A stretch of DNA of 64,000 bases. It comes from Acanthaster planci. Its lineage: Eukaryota > Echinodermata > Asteroidea > Valvatida > Acanthasteridae. A program made the translations under genes and the position numbers. Below are positions 56,539 to 64,000 of the stretch, in pieces; the first letter of the stretch is position 1; every line of letters begins with the position of its first letter. The DNA lies in the NCBI RefSeq assembly GCF_001949145.1, contig NW_019091375.1, positions 135,254 to 199,253 of the forward strand, in the 5' to 3' direction. The notes under the pieces were generated by a model. That model did no database searches and was not told where the DNA came from. It was given only the letters and a program-made list of their open reading frames with translations.

Positions 56539-59500
56539 CTATTTATGCTGTGAAAGATCTAACGTTCTTGAGAGCCTGAAGATTTGTGGTAGCATCGCAC
56601 TGAGTTGAGCAAACAGATCATCAGAAATACCCTGAAATAACCAAACAAAATAATGTGCAGATTTGTGTAGATAATATTCAAATGCTCAATACCAGCTTGC
56701 ATTATATGTATATTAAATGTATATAGTAAAGGTTGCTTTAATGACATAATTACACAACAGACCTTGGTCATATGACGGAATTAATGTCTCATGACATTGT
56801 ACATTGCAAGAAGGACACAGAAGGAGTTACAACCCTGGCACATCAAAGTGCTCGATGATCATCACTGCCCGGTCAGACGAACAATAGTAAACATTCAAGA
56901 AACGCCTGATTGCTGCCTGCAGCTTTGCTGGACAAGTGGGTTCAGTAATATCCTAGCAATATTTGTGGTGTTTTCTTTGCAATTAACTACAACTTATTGC
57001 AGTGACCAGGAAATAGAAAGAAAAAATATTTAAGAGTAGATTTACTTTTGCCGCCGTGAATAATTTTTTAAAAAGATTTTGATGCACTTTTCCATTATCC
57101 ATGCAATGTTTGTAATTTTATTTTGTCACTCCAAAACATCAGTTTTCAAAGTCTTTGTATGAATTTGGCTAAGACTGGCTAACATGTTTACCACCACAGG
57201 ACAGTTAAGTTCACGAAAAACAAAATGCACTTCGTCACAAGGAGTGATCATGAGATCTCATAAAATACCTGTATGTGTGTATTCCGTAATAAAAATGATT
57301 TCAATAAAACACAAAATCTTATAAACAACTTGGCTATTTATTCCCAAAATAAATCCTGAAGAAAGCGTTTGATAAGGGCAAAGACTGCACATGAACACTT
57401 CGGGTACACAGCCTCATACAAGCAACTGCACAAGCATTAAATTTGATGTTGTTGTCAGGTCATACCAAGCACCAACGACGGCATGAATATTCAACTTCCT
57501 ATACTGCAGTATTAAACATTTTATGGATGCAGATTACCAGCGAAGAATTACAGCGATGATCATAGGGTACAAAAGGGGGCTTATGGTTGTGAAACAGGTG
57601 GTGTGTAGCAATCATTCACTGTGCTCTGGCTATGGACATACCAGGCATGCCAGAAAGCGGCAATTGGCCAGATGTTAGAGCCCCGGCAGTCCAAACTCCT
57701 TCTGCGTCCTTCCTTCATGATTTTACCCAGATATTCCTCTGGGGTTTTCCTCCCACCTCTAAACCTGTTGCTGCTTCTAATTTTCTCCTCCCTACAGGTT
57801 TCTTGCTTGTGAGCTTCAGTACCTAGGGCACTTTTAAGGAATCTTTGGTGTCATTGCCAGAAAAAATTAATAATAATAGTTACATGTAATGCCTGGTACC
57901 TTTGGAACGACAAACTGGATGGTTCGACTCTCACTTCCACCCCATTGAGCCATCTCCATCATAAAACCTTTGATGCACTTCAACACAAGCTCTGCCCGCT
58001 TCACACACCAAGCGATTGTCATCTCCTGAAGGATGAATTAATTTGCATAAATAATCAAATTCACACCCATTTACCAATTGACCTCATTTCGTTTAAAACA
58101 AACAGTATATATCATCCCGATTACCAGTTTCAATAAATGAATAAATTTTCATAATTAGTTATTAATTCCTCCCTTTTGTATCCATTCAACATTTGTTTTT
58201 TTGGCATCCTCACTGAGTTGTCTTCAAGGGGCCTTCAAGTGCTCTTTGATGGGTGGCCTTTGACAGGCCTTGACCACAGGGAATAAAGTTTTAAATGAAA
58301 TGCACATTCTCGGACATCTGCCTATTTTATTCAGCATGAATTACAATCTCAATAAATGAAGAAAGTCTTTCTCGGACCTATCCAAGACAAAAGTCCAGTG
58401 ACATCATTCATTACATGAAATGAAATCATTCAACATTATTCAAGCTGAATATTCCAGGGAACACAATATATAGTAATCTTTGTTTGCAATCAATTACACC
58501 TGCATACATGACTCCACTAACCTCATACATTTCATAGAGTAAGAACAGTGGTAGAGTTATGGCATGAATGTCAAACTCTACGCAGCATTTCAAAATATTC
58601 CGGAGAGCCAGGATACAGGGATGACGCGAGTTGATGTCACTGCTACGGAGGCTATCATCGGCAACAAGATGAAAGACAATATGTACCTCAGCCAAGTTGG
58701 AATGTTTGGTGATGTAGAAATCCCCTGAGGAGGACACAATGAGACAATGAGTGCTAACTTGCTGTGTGAGTACCTCACTGAACAATTATCCAGAGAGCAC
58801 TTGCTATTGTCTCAGCCAAAGTGAAAAAAGGACAGATAAAGATCCACAGAGATTAAGAAGGAAAAGTCTCTCCACATTTCTTACGTGAGACTGGAAAGCA
58901 TCGGTAGCATTGGGAGGGTAAAATTCAACTTCTGTTCAAGTCAGTGTTGTGTGTTCAATGTACAATTGATCTAAAGCAAGCTGAAGTATTTTGCACGTCT
59001 CCTGTGGTTGCTCACACATCTCTGGGATTGTAATAGATCACATTACGAAGACCAGGCAAAGAGTAGAGAAAGTATGATTGGAAAATGGAAAACTTTTAGA
59101 ACTTTGGATACAGATTTTGATGTACAACAAAATTCTACCTGTCTTGAGATTGGAAGTGACTTCACCATCTTCTGAAGACTGTCTGGATTGATTTGATGCC
59201 ACTGATCTTCGGTCAGCACTACCATTGCTAGACCCTAGGAGTGAAGAAACAACCACTTTATTTCACCTTGGGCTTAATATCTTCGCATCCAAACTGAACA
59301 GGATCAAAGGTAGGGAATAAACCTCAGAAACTTTCTTTGCTGAGCAAAACTCGACAAAAAATACTTGACTTGGCAGAAGAGTTGTCTAATCTGACAGCTT
59401 GCATAACCAAGCAGCGAAGTATGCAACAACAAATATGCAGGTTACTTTGCTGAACAAATACAATGCAAAAAACAATCATGAAAAGATCCTGCGCAATGAA

Positions 59501-62500
59501 TAAAACTACAGTTGGAGGACAACTTTGAAAGTAATTATGAGGAGGAAATATTAAAATAATAAATTGTGGCAGAAGATAATCTCGAAATTAAAAAAACGTT
59601 GAGCTCTGTATGTAATTAGTGAAATTATAAATCAACAATGAAGGAAGCAAGGATGCAGGAGATACTTGGGTCTCATGCAAAACGATCTTTAGTCACTCAC
59701 CATCTTGGCTAATCTTCTCAGCTTTTCTTGCTCTGCGTATGGTGTTGGCTTGTACGGCATGTTGCTGAATCACTCTCAACTGAGTGTCAAGGTCAGGAAA
59801 GTGGAAATCAGTCGACTGCTGGCAAACAGCTGCAAAATCTGTCCAAAAAAAACACAAGGTCAACCAGCTTTGAACAAATAGCTGGGGGAAAAAGATGATG
59901 TGAATCCTAGCACGTCAATTCTTTTTGGCTCATATTTTGTCCTGTTCTTACATCCTCAAATTATGTAAATTTCTCCCATGAATAATTTTATATGAAACAT
60001 TCACAATCGTGCAAATTTTACCCCTAAAAATGGCCATATTCGTAAATTTTTGATGGTTTACTTGTATGATTACCTCGCTTGATGCCCGTGTAAGAGTTGA
60101 TCCTGTCGTCCACCATGAGAATGAGGCCGGACAAGGAATAAGAAAACAAGGACATCGCTGTTTGTAACCTCTGGGGTTGAGGTTCAAGAGACCCACTGTC
60201 AAAGATCAAAGGTCATAGTGAGACTGAGGACGGATTATGAGTATGACAACAAAGATGTCGATATTTGCAACCTCTGGGGTTGAGGGAAATAAGAACCACT
60301 GTCAAAAGATCAAGTCAACACTGTGAAAATTTGCCAGCAATAAGTAATAATTTTCCAGTTTCAATTGATTCAACTTCTGTCTGGCTCACAACCTGAAAAC
60401 TCACTGAACGGGTAGAACGGTAGACAGGAAATTGTATCCATTGAGGCACTGATTATTGAAAGGACAAAAAACTGAGATATTAATTTTTAAAATAAATACC
60501 AAACCAAAAAAAACAAACATAATGACAAATCAACTGTTTCATTTTCACCCAGCAGTGGTTTAAGAATGAAAAGAGAGAGATTAAACTTCTCAAAGAAACT
60601 TCTTACATGTAAGTCTGCATTATCAGCTCAACTCACCCCTCTCTGTTTGGTTTGTGTTTGCAGAGATCTAAGACATCTACGGACATCAATCGAATATTAT
60701 GCATGGTTTTCATCTGTGCACCTGATGAATGGATAACAAAGTACAGGAAATGACTACAATGTCCAGGTGAAGTCCACTGCGATATAACAGTATCAACAGA
60801 AATGTACCAGTCACTAGTGTTTGCCCCATCTATCGACCAGACACTGCATGGCATTTACATATTATACGACCCTGAATACAATCTGACCAAGTTGCCATTT
60901 TTGCTTGTCCAACTGACAGAAATGCCACCACTATAGCACAGGGCCTCAATTTTCTTCAAGATTTCTGCTTTTACCGAGATGGATGGTGAAACTTTCCTCC
61001 AGTCTAGGCTCTTCTACAAGTTCTTTCCTCCTCGGCGCCGGCAATGAGTCTGACATGGCTCGTATCCTGCGACTCACAGGTCCTTCAGTACCGTTCTCCA
61101 TATCATCTCCTAACTGCTCGATCCAGTTACGGAATTCCAATCTCTGAGTGTCTTGAAGATTCTTCAATTCACTGTCCCATTTGGCTTCTTCAAACTAAAC
61201 GAGAAAATAAACCATAAGTCTGTTTAACATTCAAATGGTGCATTTCTTGTAATTTTCCCTTGAGCTGAGGGAAATCATGAGCCAAACTGTAAATTGATGG
61301 TGCTTTCTGAACTCAAAACCTTGCTCAACTTGCAAAAGGGCTTGCAGTTAACTTTGAAAATTTCTAGTCAATGAATTTCACGACAATTACAGTAAGTAAA
61401 TGACATTGTATGCCAAGTTGTATAATGTTTGTATGTTATATAAACCTTAACTGCCAGACTTACTTGGATGTTTTCAAAGTGTTGAGCTGCTAACCTGTTG
61501 ACTTGTTGGTCATTATGGGTGTAATCAAGATTCTGAACAGCTTGTTGGATCTGAGCTGCTTGCCTAGAAACATGAGAATTCAACACACTGTGGAATGAAT
61601 TTTAATATTCTTACATCAATATCAAAACATCACAAAATTAAACATCATAATTGGTGCCACTGTTAAATTTCATTTTCCAATTGAGTTGGCCACACAATCT
61701 TGCACTCCTAGAAATAACCCCTAAAATTTTATCTAACCCTTCTTTGGAGGTATGGAACATTTCAAAAAATGTTGCAAAATGCAACAGAGTACGCCTAAAA
61801 TGAAACGTGTGCGAGGTCATTCGGAGGCACATGCTAGGTTTGCCCTATCAGCGCAGCCTTACATGGACTTGTGCTTGTGCTTTGTTCGCAAAATTGTTTC
61901 AAATTTATGCATAATTCTCAGAAAAAGAGAGGAAACATTCTTGAAATAAAATATTCTCTATTGGTACCTTTCTTGAAGCTTAGCCAATGCCTGATCCCTC
62001 TGAATCAGAACATCCTCTACGGCCACAGCGTAAGTATGTTCCAAACGAAAGAGAATCTCCAGTGCTGGTGAATGGATCAGTTTGTGATACAGCTCTGCAA
62101 ATCCTACTTCTGGTTTGGGCTTGCTATCCGGTGCATAAGCCACACACTCCTATGCAACGTGATTTTGAACAAGAACAGTTAAGTAAATACCGCAAGCTGT
62201 TTGCAAGTTGAAAATAAAAATCGAATTATTTGATGTAAAATACCACAATTCAAAGCATTTCTATTAACAATGGGCATGAATATGCCTTACACTTGGGTGT
62301 TTTCCACAGATGCAAAAATAGTATGTATTCAGTTCAAAATTTGCCACACGTGCTCTGCCTCTGAGCACACACCAGTATACATGTACATGTAGAATGCAGT
62401 GTAGGCCATGCGATGTGTTCTTTCTTGGCCATAGGGTGCTCAAACGAACAGTTGTGGCCAACAACTTCCTGACCTACATGTATTTTACTGTGTACCCAAA

Positions 62501-63301
62501 TGGATCTCAACCGAAGATCAAATTCCTACCTGTGTGTATGCCTTGGCCCATTTATCAGCAATATTTCCGATATCATCGTCACCGGCTTTCTGCAATGTCT
62601 GAATGGCTTCTTGTGCATTCTGATCATGAAATGCAGCCGTCTCCTTGGCAACAAACTTAGCAAGATTCAAATTGATGTCTGCAAATTAGAATGAAGAGAC
62701 TTCATTTCAAAGCCTAGCAAGTAGGCCTATCTCTGAATATCTTGTCTTTGCAAAATGTGTGAACCAAAAATATGTAACAGTTTTTCTAATCTGTGGTAAC
62801 CATTCTACTTTGGTGCTTATGAATATACTAAATATAAATTATTTAACAAAAATACCGGTTTGTTTTTCTTTTTCATTTCAAAGAAAACTGGTTTTTATTT
62901 TCCAAGTGGCTTCAATGCAAGTCTACTGTGTCTAAATCACCTGGCTGTGGCTAGTAGGAACACACATGTCTAAGGGAAGTGGTTGTAGTCACTAGTCACA
63001 GTTATCCACAGGGACAGGTGAATCTTAGCCATAGCCAATATATACGCACTTAACTCTTTTGTAAAGATTATTTCCCTGTGCCTCTTCTATTATGATTACA
63101 ACCAATAGGCTAAGCTACCTAATGTCTGGAATCTCACCTACCTTCCTCTACAAAGCATGGCAGATTGTGTGTATTCACCAGTCTACCCACAAACTCCCGA
63201 CTGCTAATGTTCAGTGGTATTGATATTGGTACGTGGAGTTTGGACAACAACTCCTTTGTTTTGAACTGAAAGAAAAACTCCTTCTCGGTACTTTTAGGCA
63301 T
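56539..63301 (-). CDS. FERRY3: FERRY3 (C12orf4), FERRY RAB5-effector complex subunit
   Basis: Twelve coding exons on the minus strand: 63301-63142, 62678-62530, 62149-61968, 61563-61464, 61194-60975, 60721-60637, 60195-60074, 59838-59701, 59234-59139, 58724-58522, 58025-57900 and 56631-56539; 557 aa, close to human C12orf4 (552). Matching blocks are [111 protein letters not shown] and [17 protein letters not shown]. Residues 110-240 are predicted helical and coiled. Family role: subunit of the FERRY complex, which links mRNAs and ribosomes to RAB5 early endosomes. An in-frame ATG at 63322 would add seven residues, but a good acceptor (TTTCCATGACAG) cuts through it, so I prefer the ATG at 63301. 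Confidence 0.93.
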
Positions 63302-64000
63302 TGTTGAGGCCCTCTCTGTCATGGAAACAAAGAATAAATATGTTTGATTTGTTGTACCAATAGTAAATGTAGAAAAGGGGATGACTGGGTGGGATATAAA
63401 GGCTAAATCTAGTTTTGTATCGATGAGTGGGGATTCAGACCAATTGAAATTTCTGGCTTCATTTCCATAGAGGCTCTAGGGTGCATGTAAAGTCATACTG
63501 AAATCAGAGGATTTGCTTGGGAGTGTTAGGGACAGAGGTTAGCTTAAATCTGATACATGTAGACATACAGCACGGTATTACAATCACCTACACAAGGGTT
63601 GTCCACTGCTAACCACACATTGCGAACTTCTCTCAAGCGTCTCATACACGTACTGAGTACAGGCCTAATCGGCAATCAATCATGTGGTGTCATGCTAGGC
63701 CTACTGTACTGTCATCATGTCATGCATGTGGGCCGGCCTATCGTTCAGCGGGCACATGACTCTTGACATGCTTGAAGTGGCACTGTACTGTACAATGCCG
63801 GCTTTCTTTGTCCTGTGAAAACATGCAAAGTCAACAATTCACAACATTTTACAGCTACGGCCATGTTACGTCCCAGCTTTGTCAACGAAAGTTGTGAACC
63901 TAAGCTTACCTTGATAAGAGCGCTTCCTGATGAGAAAAGTTTTCTTCTTCTGGCGACCAGACTGGTGCCAATCGTTGGGGTTACAGTTTCTCCTTTCAGT
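63302..64000 (-). promoter_or_regulatory. FERRY3 upstream region with probable 5' UTR exon
   Basis: A donor GTAAGC on the minus strand at about 63909 follows a GC-moderate block (63910-64000) that reads to the window edge, and an acceptor lies at about 63315. I infer a non-coding first exon of FERRY3 here. The block is open in more than one frame, so it could instead be a coding exon of an N-terminally longer product; the human protein does not support that. Confidence 0.4.

Noticed and set aside
63910-64000. Coding exon of a new gene at the right edge
   Set aside because: It is open in several frames and is better explained as a FERRY3 5' UTR exon, given its donor and the acceptor just before the start codon.

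Overview
This is a gene-dense piece of animal nuclear genome, most likely from a marine invertebrate deuterostome, probably an echinoderm. That assignment is inference from protein similarity to vertebrate orthologues, compact GT-AG introns, TACATGTA and TAGGCCTA richness, and abundant short foldback elements. There are no bacterial operons, plasmid, phage or CRISPR features. I reconstructed spliced genes by hand from splice sites, phase and remembered protein families; no database search was run.

Layout left to right: the 5' part of an unidentified membrane-anchored or secreted protein (minus, 1-900); ILRUN (minus, 6 coding exons, 3196-6236); RTN4IP1 (plus, apparently single-exon, 6626-8176); WDR45/WIPI4 (minus, 9 exons, 9650-12405); a 3.3 kb intergenic region rich in foldback and tandem repeats; PTDSS2 (plus, 10 exons, 15708-19804); UBE2M (plus, 6 exons, 23318-26993); RPS16 (minus, 4 exons, 30915-34285); TYMS (plus, 6 exons, 35574-37938); AMBRA1 (minus, about 12 exons, 41249-49118); ATG13 (plus, 12 exons, 50356-54352); FERRY3/C12orf4 (minus, 12 exons, 56539-63301). 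All reconstructed reading frames close except AMBRA1, whose large central exon has a +1-type discontinuity between 45868 and 46045.

Several neighbours are arranged head to head (ILRUN/RTN4IP1, WDR45/PTDSS2, RPS16/TYMS, AMBRA1/ATG13), suggesting shared promoters. Three core autophagy genes (WDR45, AMBRA1, ATG13) lie within 45 kb, and AMBRA1 next to ATG13 recalls the human 11p11.2 order AMBRA1-HARBI1-ATG13. UBE2M (neddylation, needed by the cullin ligases AMBRA1 serves), ILRUN (FW domain shared with the autophagy receptor NBR1) and FERRY3 (RAB5 effector complex) add a loose vesicle/autophagy theme, which may be chance.

Non-coding structure worth attention: a cluster of foldbacks, a 17-nt tandem repeat and a MITE at 13.25-13.98 kb; two MITEs sharing the same terminal inverted repeat (29.4 and 51.7 kb); a long foldback with tRNA-like modules in UBE2M intron 1; a hAT-like MITE in AMBRA1; several GGGCGC motifs resembling CTCF sites; and an E2F-like plus CCAAT module at the presumed TYMS promoter.
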